A stretch of 64,000 nucleotides of DNA from Chloranthus sessilifolius (GCA_021018995.1 CM037597.1:31808936-31872935); one strand, 5' to 3'; positions 10,447 to 24,009 are shown, numbered from the stretch's first letter. Notes: generated by a model from the sequence alone, not told the origin. Made by a program: numbers and translations.

Positions 10447-12862
10447 TGTAAAGACCCGTATTTTGAACTCGAGTTAGACTGACCATGTGTGTGTATTCAG
10501 CTCGGCAATCGACGTCACCATTTGTTTTGGATTTTTATCTAAATGTGATTGTGCGGACAGATTTTAATTTAGAGCCCATTTGGACCCTCGTGCGAAAGTT
10601 GTACACCGACCTCGGTGTAGCCGCTCAACACCGGACTTGAGTTTTAAAATTAGAAGTGTATAATACATAAGATGTGTGTGTGTGTTTTACTTTGTAAGCA
10701 ATCCTATTATAAGAAGGAATTGCATTCCCGTATTATACTAGGTTTTGTTAAGAGAGGATAGTTATCCAACCGTGTGAAACTCCGTCTTCTCTCTTCTTCA
10801 ATCATCGTAGGAGATCGGTTTAGAAAACCTCCTTCTCTAGAACCCTCTTTGTTGAAAGCACTTAAACCTTAGAAAGAACTTGAATCAACCTTGGATTCGT
10901 AGTTGGCTATTGGGAGAGGTTGAGATCATTGGGGGCGTGTTGGAGTTGTCTCTGTGAACTCATGGGATCGATCACGGCGCGAATCGTTGAGGAAACCCGT
11001 CGGTTTCGTTCCGAAGCTCCATTCGCGTGACTCATTTCTAATCTAGGAATCCTTAGATTAAAGGTACGTTTTAATTAAATTTTTTGATTAAATCATTAGA
11101 TTAGCCATGGGTTTTGCTTTGGGATGTATGGGTTTCGATTCGGGTGAAAACCAGCGAAATCGCGTCGCTGTAGCTCGCTCGAACGAGCTATTATCATCGC
11201 TCGAGCGAGGTATCACCGAACTCCGATATTGCCTTAGTATTTTAGTCATAACTTTTTATATCGAACTCCGATTGAGACGATTCTTTTTGCGTTGGAAAGC
11301 TAATAGAAAAATCTACAACTTTTATGTTTTGACCAACTCATGGATCAATCGTCTTGATGGTCAAACATATATGAGAATGTTACGTCAAATCGCTCGAGCG
11401 AGCTATTATCATCGCTCGAGCGAGGTATTATCGAACTTCGACATTGCCTTGGTATTTTAGTCATAACTTTTTATCCCGAACTCCGATTGAGACGATTCTT
11501 TTTGCGTTGGAAAGCTAATAGAAAAATCTAGAACTTTTATGTTTTGACCAACTCATGGATCAATCGTCTTTATAGTCAAAACTATATGAGAATATTACGT
11601 CAAATTCTAGGATTGGCACAACTTGCCTGTTTTGACTTGTTTTTGAGGAAACGCTTAAATAGGTCTATATTATTAGTAATTAGAGTTTATCTTAATGCAT
11701 GAACGTATATTATGATGTAGATTGAGGGCGAGAGGCCATCAATAGGACCTTGCTTGACTTTGCATAACTCTGAGTTTTAGGTAGGAGAATCTCATCTTTA
11801 CAGTATTTTATTTTAATTCGCATGGATATTTTTGAATTAAAATCTTTAAACTTGCATATGCCATTGAAATCACATCTGTAAACTGAAATTGATATGAATG
11901 ACTGAAAATCTAAATCTACTTGAATCCTGAAACCTGAATCTGCTTAAGCTCTGAAAATCTGAAATCAAGAACCTAAACTATGTATAAGAGACTTGCATCT
12001 AATTTATATTAGTATCTGCATTTGTTTTATGATTGACCTGAACGACCCCTTAAAAATTCCTGAACAATTTCCTGGCACAAGTTTTCCTCATTACGTAGGG
12101 GCTTGTTGCATCCTGAAAAAGGGTTCATGAACGATGATGGTAGGTAGGGGTTCCCATCGGCTATATTCCTGCTCTCGAGATATAGTTTACTCGGGAGGTA
12201 TTTTAAGTTGAGGATTAAGTCATGAATTACTGAACTTTGCATATAGAAGTTAGAGAAACTAAGACACTAAAACTCTTTGCATACATTCTTGAAATAAATC
12301 TTACATATGATTTCTGCACCTAAATTCAGTTTATTATCTGCTTATATGTTTGACAAGCTATATTCCGATATTTGTTTTGAAACCATATTAGTTAAAGTAA
12401 AATGTCGTAGATGTCTTTCTTCTACTGAGCTTTGTTGGTTAGCTCACTCCGACTATACGTCACAGGTTCAGGTACTGACGTGGCTATTCAGGGCTGTGAG
12501 ATTGATCCTGACTACGTGCCTGAGGAAGAGCTTGAGGTTCCTCCTGAGGAGTTTTTCCCAGTACAGAACTTATTGATTTTCTTATTTGTGGTGAGAGTTA
12601 GACTTGAATTTGTGGGCCCATTTTAGTTGGATACCATAGTTTTATATTTGACGTTGATTTCTGTTATGAGCCATGTTTCGATGATGGTCGGCCATCATCG
12701 GTGGTTCTTTACTTTTAATTGCTTCCGCATTTATTTTAGCTTTAGATATTTATTACGCTTTACTCTGATATGTGCCTTGTTTGTCCGACTTATCGTTTAT
12801 TCGATAGGTTGGTGAACCGGCCTTTCCTATACCTGAGGGATTGGAAAAGTCGGGTCGTCACA
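10447..12862 (+). repeat. 5' LTR of the 10447-20781 chromovirus
   Basis: 2416 bp, from TGTAAAGACCC to GGGTCGTCACA. It contains two tandem copies (near 11160-11340 and 11390-11570) of a block with GCTCGAGCGAG palindromes followed by a 'ttttgcgttggaaagctaat' module. An AT-rich, TATA-like stretch near 11655 follows them. An acidic open frame lies at 12468-12570. Confidence 0.92.
12468..12570 (+). other. Acidic open frame inside the 5' LTR
   Basis: Reads SGTDVAIQGCEIDPDYVPEE then ELEVPPEEFFPV, directly after 'ctatacgtcacag', an acceptor-like site. Its placement (after an acceptor, near the internal end of the LTR, starting SG and rich in D/E) matches the open frames in the other Tekay-type LTRs of the window. 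The 3' LTR copy near 20410-20480 is shorter. Confidence 0.35.
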
Positions 12863-12881
12863 GTTGGCATCAGAGCCATGG
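12863..12881 (+). other. Primer-binding site (tRNA-iMet type)
   Basis: GTTGGCATCAGAGCCATGG directly follows the 5' LTR. It is one base from the usual TGGTATCAGAGCC core. Confidence 0.8.
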
Positions 12882-13032
12882 TTTTTAGATTCTCTAAGGA
12901 CCCATGAGAACCAACCGTGACCCGGTACAGTTCGCATCAGAGTCATGTCGTTAGGTCCAAAATCACTAATCTTGTTGTTTGTCTTTACAATCAATGTTGG
13001 TGATGTTGTGGTGTTCACAATAGCCGGTCGAT

Positions 13033-14290
13033 ATGGCCCCAAGATTTAGAGGCGGAGGCGAGGCGGTAGGTGGTGCCTTTAGAGGACATTCTGAAGGTGT
13101 CGGTACATCAAGGAGTTGCCTTCGCATCCGGTTCTAATGCGTCCCTATAGGGCCGGAGTTGATAGAGGTCGGTGAAAGAATGGAACAAGTGTTGGAAAGT
13201 CGGCCACCAACATTGCTCAAGACCGCATCTATGGCTCGTGAGACCGCAATCGCCCAAGCGAGCTGATTTCTCGGACAACAACAACAATCATCGTCGAGTT
13301 TGCGAATTCGGGAGGATGAGACCTCCAAATTTTTTAGAGACGACCCGATGGAAGTCAAGGTTGGTTGGATGAGATGGAAAAGATCTTGAGGTGCTTGAGT
13401 GCACCGATGTCGAGAAGGTTAGATGGGCAACCTTCAAACTGGATGGACTGGACCATGGTGGAAGTCCGTGGCTGAACGGGGGAGTTTCCCAATACTCCTT
13501 GGACATGGGCTGAGTTTATCGAGCGTTCAAGCGATCGATACTTTCCCAAGATCGTTAGGCTTCAGATGCAAGTTCAGTTCATCGAGCTGAAGCAGGGGAC
13601 AATGTCAGTGCGTGAGTATGGAGATGAGTCCACGCGACTTTCATGGTTTGCACCTCAATATGTGGCCACCGATATGATGAAGGCGGAAAATTTCAGGGGT
13701 CTTAGGCGAGTATCTGAGAGAGCGTGGCTATGTGGGAAATGGAAACATATGGAGGAGTACTGTCAAAGGCCCTCATAGCAGAGGAAGAAATTCAAAAGCG
13801 GTTTTTGAGATGCAGTCAGCCGAACAAGGACAGGGTTGTACAAGGGCAGTCAGGTACTTATGGAAATAAGAGGGCCAAGTTTATAAAGCCGATGAACCTT
13901 ACTCAACTGTATTTTCTAGACCAACATTTTCTTCGACCACCCTTATCGAGATTGGCGGCATCATCACCTGCAATCCAAATGCGACCGGTGAGTTCTAATG
14001 CTAGTGGGGCTTCAGTGGGACAGGGATCCTCTCATGCACCATCTTTTGGTTCGGTCTCTATGTGCCTCAGGTGCGAAACCACACAAGACCGAGGATTGTA
14101 GGAGGAACACTAGGCGTGTTTTCGGTGTGGCATAATCGGACACATGGTTAAGGATTGTCCTCGGAGGACAAGGGAAGAACTAGTTGGCTTCTACTAAGAG
14201 ATCGACCTGACCTACTGTTCAAGGTCGAGCTTATGCCGTGATGGCTCAAGAAGCCAAAACATCGAACGACGTGATCCAAGGTATTATTAA
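13033..14290 (+). pseudogene. gag region of the 10447-20781 chromovirus (fossil)
   Basis: Gag-like sequence beginning MAPRFRGG and ending with a zinc knuckle CFRCGIIGHMVKDC at about 14117-14158. A gag motif 'FIELKQGTMSVREYGDE', typical of Tekay gag, lies at 13578-13628. Broken in several frames. Confidence 0.75.
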
Positions 14291-14459
14291 AAGTTGAGAT
14301 GTCTTCTTATTTTATGTGTTATATATAATTGCTTGATATTTAATAAATGTTGTTAATAAGTTATGGATGAACACACATGCTTAGAAACTTTTAATTGAAA
14401 CGCTTGTCTAAACTAAGGTACCCTTTTTATGCATCGGGGGAGCGATGTAAGCAAAACCG

Positions 14460-17400
14460 AAGCGAGTGTTGATAGACCACAGGTCTACACATTCTTTTGT
14501 TACTCCATTGTTCGCTGAGAAGTTGGGAATCATTCCCAAGGCCCTTGATTTCATCTTGGCAGTGTCAATTCCTACGGGCAACTCAGTGAGCACCGATACC
14601 ATGTGTCAATCAGTGATTGTGATGATCGAAGACCATGAGACAGTGGTTGATTTGATCATTTTGAGCATGGAAGGGTTCGACGTGATACTAGGGATGGATT
14701 GGTTATCTACTTACCATGCGAGCGTGGATTGTCTTCGAAAGATTGTAACATTTCGCCCGCCGAAGAGAAAATCTTTTCGATTTTACGGAGTCAAATCTTG
14801 TGTGATACCGTTTATCTCTGCCATTTGAGCAGACCGTATGATGAGGAACGGGTGTTGTGGTTATCTGGCCTACTTGCAAGATCATAAGGAGGAGAAGAAA
14901 AATATTGCAGATATTACGATTGCTTGCGAGTATTCAGATGTTTTTCCTGAAGATCTATCGGGATTACCACCTGACAGGGAGATTGAGTTTGTGATTGAGT
15001 TAGCAGCGTCTTGAACCGATCAAAAGCTCCGTGTCGAATGGCGCTGCAATTGAAAGAGTTGAAGGAAGCAGAACTGCTAGATAAGGGCTTTATTAGACCG
15101 AGTGTGTCACCCTGGGGAGCACCGATTCTATTTGTAAAGAAGAAAGACGGTTCAATGCAGCTTTGCATCGATTACCGCCAGCTAAATAAGTTGACAATTA
15201 AGAACCGTTATCCACTTCCAAGAATTGATGATCTGTTCGATTAGTTACAAGGAGCAAGGTTCTTCTCGAAGATCGACTTGAGGTCAGGCTACCATCAGTT
15301 GAAAGTTAAGTCTGAAGACATTTGAAGAGCGTTCGAGAACCGATATGGGCCTCTGAGTTCTTGGTCATGCCATTTGGGTTGACAAACACACCCGCGTCAT
15401 TTATGGACTTGATGAACCGGATATTCAAGTCACATTTGGACAAGTCTGTAGTAGTTTTTGTAGATGACATCCTCATCTATTCAAAGACACGAGAAGAACA
15501 TGAGCAACATCTGCGAGTAGCTCTACAAACCCTTAGAGACCATCAGTTATACGCAAAACTTAGTAAGTGTGAGTTTTGGCTTGAGCAGTCGATTTCCTAG
15601 GCCATGTTATCTCCGAGACCGGTATTACAGTTGACCCAAAGAAAGATTGAGTCGTTGATGAATTGGGAATACCAAAGACCGTTCTGAGGTTCGTAGTTTC
15701 CTCGGTTTGGCGAGGATACTCGAGAAGGTTTGTGGAGGGCTTCTCCAAGATATCGTGTCCTCTTACACAACTTACGAAGAAGAATACTAAATTTGATTGG
15801 GACAGGCGGTGTGAGCAAAGTTTTGTGAACTCAAGAAACGATTGACTCGTGCGATTTGCTATACCATCAGGCAAGGGAGGCTTTGCAATATACAGTGATG
15901 CATCATATGGGGGTTTAGGCTGTGTGCTTAACCAGAATGGGAGAGTCATTGCTTATGGGTCTAGACAGCTAAAAGGCCATGAGAAGAATTACCCGACGAT
16001 GATCTTGAGTTGGCGTGATGATTTTGCTGAAGATCTGGAGGCATTACCTTTATGGGGAGACCTTCGATATATTTACCGATCATAAGAGCCTCAAGTATCT
16101 CTTCTCACAAAAGGAGTTGAATATGAGACAGCGTTGATGGATGGAGTTCTTGAAAGATTATGATTGTACCATCCAGTACTACCGGAAAGCAAGCGTGAGT
16201 GGCGGATCGTTAAGTCGGAAGTTCTCTGCTCAGTTATCACATCTCACCGTAAGGGTGCGAAGATGGAATCTATTGGAAGATATGGCTCTAAGTAGCATGA
16301 GATTTGACGTAAAAGGTTCAGGTGCGTTAATGGCTACACTGGTGATTCGTTCCACCCTCTATGAGAACATTCGCAGACTTCAGATGACGGATGATGAACT
16401 TATGGCTATCAGACGGGATGTGATTGGGGGAAGCAAAATAGATTTTTCTATCAAAGATGATGACACTTTGTTGTATAGAAACCGGGTATGCGTACCAACT
16501 AGTACTGAGCTTCGGGACACTATTTTGGAAGAGGCTCATAAGTTTATGTATGCTATTCACCCTGGCAGTACCAAGATGTACTAGGACTTAAAGAAAAGCT
16601 TCTGGTGGAGAGGTTTAAAGAAAGATGTCGTTGTGTATATCTCGAGATGTCTTGTGTGTCAGCAAGTAAAGGTGGATCATCGAAATCCGGCAGGACTGTT
16701 GCAACCACTACCGATACCTGAGTGGAAATGGGAGGCCATTTCTATGGACTTTATTTTGGGATTGCCAAGAACATTAAGAAAATACAATGCCATCTGGGTC
16801 ATTGTGGATCGATTAACTAAGTCCGCACACTTCCTTCCTTATAATACGTCGTATACCGCCAACAAGCTCGCAGAATTATACATCAAGGAGATAGTTAGAC
16901 TGCATGGTATACGGTCGATGTCGTATCGATAGAGACCGATGTACACATCTCGGTTTGTAGCGATTTCAAGAAGGAATGGGCTCTAGGCTCGATTATAGTA
17001 CAACATTCCATCCTCGAGACCGATGGGGGAGAGGTGAATCATTATAGAAGATATATTACGTGCTTGCATGTTGGATTTTCGAGGTCATGGGACCAACATT
17101 TACGTGATCGAGTTAGCCTACAATACTTGATTACCGAGCTAGCATCGGCATGGCACCCTCTGAAGCTTTGTATGGGCGGGTGCGGTCTCAAGCTTAATTG
17201 GGAAGAAGTGGGTGAGAAACTCATTTTAGGTCCGAGATCGTGGAGAATACAACCAAGGCGATTCGGTTAATCCGTGAGAGACTACATTGCTCAAAGTCGT
17301 CGGAAGAGCTACTGTTGATCGAAAAGAAACCATGTTGAGTTTAAGGTGGGAGATAACGTGTTGTCAAAATCTCTCCTACAAAAGGCGTGATGCGTTTTGG

Positions 17401-17759
17401 GAAGCATGGGAAGCTGAGTCAGCGCTATGTTGGACCTTTCGAGGTATTGGGCGAGTCGTGAGGTTGCCTATCGAGTAGCCTTGCTATCGCTATCGAGAAA
17501 TACTAGCGTGTTTCATGTGTCCATGTTACGAAGATATGTTAAGGACCCGACACACGTATTGGACTACCAGCCCATTGAGCTCCAAGAAGACCTATCCTTG
17601 GTTGAGGAACCGATACGAATCTTGGATCGTAAAGAACAAATCTTACGGACAAAGAGCATTCCCTTAGTACTCATGAAGTGGCGGAACCATTCTTCAGAGG
17701 AAGCCACATGGGAGCGTGAAGCGGAGATTCGCGAGCAATTTCCACAACTTTTCGAGTGA
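14460..17759 (+). pseudogene. pol region of the 10447-20781 chromovirus (fossil)
   Basis: Recognisable parts in order: protease-like 'RSTHSFVTPLF'; reverse transcriptase with '[15 protein letters not shown]' and '[11 protein letters not shown]'; RNase H with 'YSDASYGGLGCVLNQ'; integrase with 'EWKWEAISMDFILGLPR' and 'VDRLTKSAHFLP'; and a C-terminal chromodomain with 'LVLMKWRNHSSEEATWE'. The chromodomain is the part expected to read heterochromatic histone marks in chromoviruses. Heavily broken. Confidence 0.85.
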
Positions 17760-18415
17760 AAGTATATTGTAAACTATAGTTATGTAAGAAAACCATACGT
17801 ACCTTTAAATTCTTGAATTTGCTTCTTTAAAAATAAAAATAAATAAATAAAAAAGGGAGAATTTCTTCAAAATCTTCAATGTTAAATTGGTTCATAACAT
17901 CGATGCTTTACATATATATCTATAACGATCACACAATAAAATCTTAAATGTCATATTTATTCATTCTCGGTTAGAACCGTATGTCTGTTGGAACTCGTGT
18001 CATCAGTTAGAACATGTTACCAGGCACGTGATCATGCTTTTGAATAAGTGTTTGATTCTGACATCTGAAATTTCTGCTCAAATAATTACCAAAAGGGTGA
18101 GGTAGGTGTGTGTGCTAGGTTTGTGTCATGGTGAAGTATATTTCCAGGCACGTGACACTTGGGAAGGTATGCATCCATGTACGGATGCAATCCTCTATGG
18201 CAGTATGGGATGCCACACGCAGTACATCCAGGTTACTACAGATCCCGACCCTTGAAAGCGTGCTTAGTGAAGCCTACCGCATCGCGACCAAAGTTCTTCG
18301 TCTTTGACTTTAGGCATTTGATTTTGCTTTATCTTTGGTGTTAGGATAAGGACTTACCTTGATTCGGTTTAGCTATCCGTACATTTTCGAGGCGAAAATT
18401 CCTAAGGAGGTAGAA
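17760..18415 (+). other. 3' untranslated part and polypurine tract of the chromovirus
   Basis: Non-coding. 18125-18290 holds a block ('gcatccatgtacggatgc', 'atggcagtatgggatgcc') that in the 21028-32078 family and the 5592-8692 solo LTR lies inside the LTR. The polypurine tract CTAAGGAGGTAGAA ends at 18415, directly before the 3' LTR. Confidence 0.7.
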
Positions 18416-20781
18416 TGTAAAGACCGTATTTTGAACGAGTTAGACTGACCACGTGTGTATTATTGCGTCACCATTTGTTTCGGATTTTTATCTAGATGTG
18501 ATTGTGCGGACAGATTTTAATTTAGAGCCCATTTGGACCCTCGTGCGAAAGTTGTGCACCGACCTCGGTGTAGCCGCTCAACACCGGACTTGAGTTTTAA
18601 AATTAGAAGTGTATAATATATAAGATGTGTGTGTGTTTTACTTTGTAAGCAATCCTATTATAAGAAGGAATTGCATTCCCGTATTATACTAGGTTTTGTT
18701 AAGAGAGGATAGTTACCCAACCGTGTGAAACTCCGTCTTCTCTCTTCTTCAATCATCGTAGGAGATCGGTTTAGAAAACCTCCTTCTCTAGAACCCTCTT
18801 TGTTGAAAGCACTTAAACCTTAGAAAGAACTTGAATCAACCTTGGATTCATAGTTGGCTATTGGGAGAGGTTGAGATCATTTGGGGCATGTTGGAGTTGT
18901 CTCTGTGAACTCGTGGGATCGATCGCGGTGCGAATCGTTGAGGAAACCCGTTGGTTTCGTTCCGAAGCTCCATTCGCGTGACTCATTTCTAATCTAGGAA
19001 TCCTTAGATTAAAGGTACGTTTTAATTAAAATTTTTGATTAAATCATTAGATTAGCCATGGGTTTTGCTTTGGGATGTATGGGTTTCGATTCGGGTGAAA
19101 ACCAGCGAAATCGCGTCGCTGTAGCTCGCTCGAACGAGCTATTATCATCGCTCGAGCGAGGTATCACCGAACTCCGACATTGCCTTAGTATTTTAATCAT
19201 AACTTTTTATCTCAAACTCCGATTGAGACGATTCTTTTTGCGTTGGAAAGCTAATAGAAAAATCTACAACTTTCATGTTTTGACCAACTTATGAATCAAT
19301 CGTCTTGATGGTCAAAAATATATGAGAATGTTACGTCAAATCGCTCGAGCGAGCTATTATCATCGCTCGAGCGAGGTATTGTCGAACTTCAACATTACCT
19401 TGGTATTTTAGTCATAACCTTTTGTCCCGAACTCCGATTGAGACGATTCTTTTTATGTTGGAAAGCTAATAGAAAATTCTAGAACTTTTATGTTTTGACC
19501 AACTCATGGATCAATCGTCTTTGTAGTCAAAACTATATGAGAATATTACGTCAAATTCTAGGATTGGCACAACTTGCCTGTTTTGACTTGTTTTTGAGGA
19601 AACGCTTAAATAGGTCTATATTATTAGTAATTAGAGTTTATCTTAATGCATGAACGTATATTATGATGTAGATTGAGGGCGAGAGGCCATCAATAGGACC
19701 TTGCTTGACTTCGCATAACTCCGAGTTTTAGGTAGGAGAATCTCATCTTTACAGTATTTTATTTTAATTCGCATGGATATTTTGAATTAAAATCTTTAAA
19801 CTTGCATATGCCATTGAAATCACATCTATAAACTGAAATTGATATGAATGACTGAAAATCTAAATCTACGAATCTCAAACAGAATCGCTTAAGCTCAAAA
19901 TGAAATTAAGAACCTGAACTATGTATAAGAGACTTGTATCTGATTTATATTAGTATCTGCATTTGTTTTATGATTGACCTGAACGACCCCTCAAAAATTC
20001 CTGAACAATTTCCTGGCACAAGTTTCTCTCATTACGTAGGGGCTTGTTGCATCCTGAAAAAGGGTTCATGAACGACGATGGTAGGTAGGGGTTCCCATCG
20101 GCTATATTCCTGCTCTCGAGATATAGTTTACTCGGGAGGTATTTTAAGTTGAGGATTAAGTCATGAATTACTGAACTTTCCATATAGAAGTTAGAGAAAC
20201 TAAGACACTGAAACACTGCATCTGTTCTTGAAACTGTTTTCACACATTTAGAAATAAATCTTACATATGATTTCTGCACCTAAATTCAGTTTATTATCTG
20301 CTTATATGTTTGACAAGCTATATTCCGATATTTGTTTTGAAACCATATTAGTTAAAGTAAAATGCCATAGATGTCTTTCTTCTACTGAGCTTTGTTGGTT
20401 AGCTCACTCCAGGCTATCGTCACGAGTTCGAATCTTGGCGTGGCTATTCCTTGAGGTTCCTCCTGAGGAGTTTTTCCCAGTATAGAACTTATTGATTTTA
20501 TTATTTGTGGTGAGAGTTAGACTTGAATTTGTGGGCCCATTTTAGTTAGATACCATAGTTTTATATTTGACGTTAATTTCTGTTATGAGCCATGTTTCGA
20601 TGATGGTCGGCCATCATCGGTGGTTCTTTACTTTTAATTGCTTCCGAATTTATTTTAGCTTTGGATATTTATTACGCTTTACTCTGATATGTGCCCTATT
20701 TGTCCGGCTTATCGTTTATTCGATAGGTTGGCGAACCGGTCTTTCCTATACCTGAGGGATTGGAAAAGTCGGGTCGTCACA
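18416..20781 (+). repeat. 3' LTR of the 10447-20781 chromovirus
   Basis: 2366 bp, same ends as the 5' LTR. Most of it aligns almost base for base, with small indels near its start, near 19880 and near 20410-20460. Confidence 0.92.
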
Positions 20782-20786
20782 ATTTA

Positions 20787-21022
20787 GGTCCAATGAAAAT
20801 ATTTTTAAATCAAGTTTCTACAAGCTAAAACTTTAAGTTTGGTGGTTTGATTAAAATTGAACTTTCAAATGCCAAAGCTTTTTATAAGGTTTAGATTTTT
20901 TTTACAAGAAAAGCATAAATTTTTATGCAAGCACATCAATTTTATTGTGTGAAAACATTATTAAAACACACAATACTAGAAAAAATAGCTTACATATTGG
21001 TTTTAAAAAACATTTTATGTTA
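20787..21022. other. AT-rich DNA between two chromoviruses
   Basis: No gene or repeat recognised. With 10360-10441 and 32084-32579 it is what remains of the older locus into which the two elements and the Mutator-like element inserted. Confidence 0.6.
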
Positions 21023-21027
21023 TTTCC

Positions 21028-24009
21028 TGTCACAACCCAGAATCCTTACCCGATCTCGAGGGCCTAAAATTCTGTGTTATGACACCGCACGTTGGTTAAG
21101 ACGATAAGCGGACATACACATAATCTATAAATTGACTTAGCATATGGATTGTGTCATTTAAGATAACATTAAAAATAATTGACTCATAAATTAACAGCGA
21201 GAATCATAAAAGACAATAAAAATGAAGTATTTAATCTTAATCATGCATCTAGGATAAAAATCAAACCAGTTTCACGTAGGGTAAAACGGTCTCAGACGTA
21301 AACTCACACAACGTATCAAGACTAAAACAAGTCTCTCAAGAAATAAGGAAAAACTAGAGTAAAAGGGTTCTCAATGCTGGTAAAAATCTGTCGGGTCTAC
21401 ATTCTCATCAAGGTGGTAGCCGACATCCTCGTTTAGATGAGCCATCTCCGGATCAGTAGCTTCCGTATCATCAAGGACGGCATAAGTAGAATCTTCACCT
21501 GAAACTATTAGATTTTGGGAGGGGGGTAAATTTACTCAGTCGCGTAAACTCTGTGGATTGCACAATCGATCCACCATAACTTACACAGGTGATCGTGTGT
21601 GCAATCGCTTAAATTGAAGTGCATTTTGAAACTAAAATTAGCATTTAAATAAAATGACTAAATTATCCATAACTCATAACATATCATAATCCAATTGAAA
21701 AATATATTATAGCATGAAGGGTACATGATGCTTCTAATTTTCTTATCTCTTTTCATATTTGTCTCATCAACTTAGCATACATGACATATCGTAAGTCTTA
21801 TTAATTACTCCATGCACCTACACAACGTACTTCGCATCTTATCTTATTTAAACGATCTGTGCCAAGATCGCTGCTCGAGCCTACCACGCGAAGTCCACGT
21901 GTAGATAACCACCTAACCTCCGTATCATAACATAAACCACCATCCAGCCAGATGAGGTTGCCAACATAGTAATCACGATGTCCCCTTAGTTCGAGACAAG
22001 GCTATAATGTCCTTAAGACCTGTCTTGGTTGTAAACGTTAGGCCCTTACGGTGGCTCGTAAGGTATGACACATGTAGAAACTTAATTAATGTTTAGCTGA
22101 CCTTTACAACGTGTCTTACATATCACATCATTTTTTGGTTACGGGCTTAGGTCCCCTCCCCGATTTCATATTTACGTGGGCTTAAGTCCCAACTTTCTTA
22201 ACATACATGTGTCTTAATATATTCTTTTCTCATTTTTTCTTAAAACTTAGTTAGAATAGGCCACGGTGCGATAGGCTTCACTAAACCACGTTTTTTAAGG
22301 GACGAGTTCCGTAGTAACCTGGATGTACTTCGTGTGGTATCCCATACTACCACAGAAGGGTTACATCCGTACATGGATGCCTATATTCCAAGTTCCACGT
22401 GACCGTGAAAAAAACCCCACAGTGATGAAGGCTTATGTCATATATCATATCTTATTCTTAACTTATATGCATATGTGCTATCGTGATTTTCTATATGATG
22501 AATGTCATATGATAATGGTGAACATATATAAGAATGAACTATAACATAAACCTTAAACATTTCATATTTTTGAAGAAAATTAATAAAGAGCATAACATAC
22601 GAAATATTAAAGTAAAACAGAAAATAAAAAATATTTAACTACATTTATTTTACAATAGAGTTGAAACTATACTTCATTAGGGTTACTTGTATCCATGAAA
22701 TTTGGTGATTGACTGGTATAGCAATCCGACCTATTTTAAAATTCTAAAGGAGCACATATGTCAATTCAAGGATTGTATGAGGCTTAAAGGAGGTAATAGA
22801 ATGGTAAGTATTGAAAAACGTCAATATTTGACCCCTTAAACTTATAGATTGTTATTCGATGCAAGCTATTTAATATATTTTATTTAATTTTAGCGATTTA
22901 TAAGTCTGGAGATAAGTTTAGCATAAAATAGCTCAAGAGTTTAAAAAAATAATGTCAAACCCGTGCACCTTGGATCATCTAAAACGTATCCCGACTTGCA
23001 GCTCAATTTTGACCTTAAAATATTAAATTCGTGAAATTGCTATTTTAAACAAAGTTGTAGATCTCGTTGTCTTCTTTCCAATGCCGCAAGAATCACTTCA
23101 ATCTGAATTCAGAGTAAAAAGTTATGGCTAACATACCGAGGTTGTGTCTGTTGAAGAGTTTGGCCGAATTTTACAAAAATCTGAGAAAAACGATCATATC
23201 GATTTAGGGCTGAATTTTTATGTTTTTAAGACCCAAAATTTATCAAAATTTAAGAAAATTTTAGGGTTTTCTTTTTAAAAAATAACTGAATAATTTAAGA
23301 TGGATTTAGAGGCACCCACCTGTTGAAGCGTGATTTGAATCCTACGATGATTTGGGTTGATGGAGATCGGATTCGAGAGACGATATGCCTGAGTCTTTTT
23401 GCGAGAAATCATTTCTTATGATAAATCGGTCGCGACGATGAGAAACTTTGATGGTATAAGATTCTCTGATAAGATTGACAATCGATGGAGATCCGGCGAG
23501 GAATTGCGAAGGATGGCACTGTCGGAGCTTTTACAGAGAAGAGAGAATAGAGAGAGACAACTGAGAGAAGAAGTAAATATATATCTAATTCCCTTTTTAG
23601 GTTAACTCTAATTAAGACTTTCCGTACAAGATTTAATAAAAAAGTAGTTTCTCCACGAAAGTAGAATTCATACGTGACTTGAATAGCTTGAGAAGAAGTT
23701 TTGTTCTAGCATTTTGTGTAAGCACCAAAGGAAAAGGTGATTCTCTCCCAAAATTACAGTTATGCCCTTTAACCTGCTTCACTCTTCAAACGAGCGTAAC
23801 TTTTTATATTCTTGTCGAAAATCGACAAATTATATATCGTTGGAATCATATCGATGAGTACTTCGTAATGAGTCTAATATTGATATATGAAAAAAAAATT
23901 AAACTATTTCTAAAGTGGGTAGATTTCGGTGTGGAGCGTTAGCACCACGCACTGTGTGGTACATCATCTAATACCGTTAAATAATGTCAAAAAAATATAG
24001 GTTGTTATA
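21028..24009 (-). repeat. 3' LTR of the 21028-32078 chromovirus
   Basis: 2982 bp. On plus it starts TGTCACAACCC and ends GGTTGTTATA. It aligns throughout with 29102-32078. It holds the acidic open frame (21371-21502), the 'atgtacggatg' module (near 22320-22390) and the 'ttggaaag' module. Confidence 0.92.
21371..21502 (-). other. Acidic open frame inside the LTR
   Basis: A 43-codon open frame on the element's sense strand, containing EDVGYHLDENVDPTDFYQH and ending TGA. It begins SGED just after an acceptor-like 'ctaatagtttcag'. The sister LTR has the matching segment at about 29445-29576. The frame is near the internal end of each LTR. Confidence 0.45.

Larger units (their letters stand above)
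10447..20781 (+). mobile_element. Tekay/Del chromovirus (Ty3/gypsy), complete ends, broken inside
   Basis: A 10.3-kb fossil retrotransposon with both LTRs, primer site, polypurine tract and a perfect 5-bp target duplication ATTTA (10442-10446 and 20782-20786). Order of parts: gag (from 13033), CCHC knuckle (14111-14160), protease (about 14460-14820), reverse transcriptase (about 15010-15650), RNase H (about 15850-16240), integrase (about 16490-17450) and chromodomain (about 17600-17757). The integrase-chromodomain end assigns it to the Tekay/Del clade. The internal region is heavily broken, well over ten breaks. The LTRs differ from each other by only a few percent plus small indels by eye, suggesting an age of a few million years. 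An AT-rich spacer at 14290-14460 separates gag from protease. Confidence 0.93.

Noticed and set aside
11107-11460. 117-codon open frame MGFALGCMGFDSGENQ
   Set aside because: It lies in an LTR and recurs in the sister LTR at 19058. It runs through the palindrome and 'ttggaaagc' modules and shows no codon-level constraint I can see.
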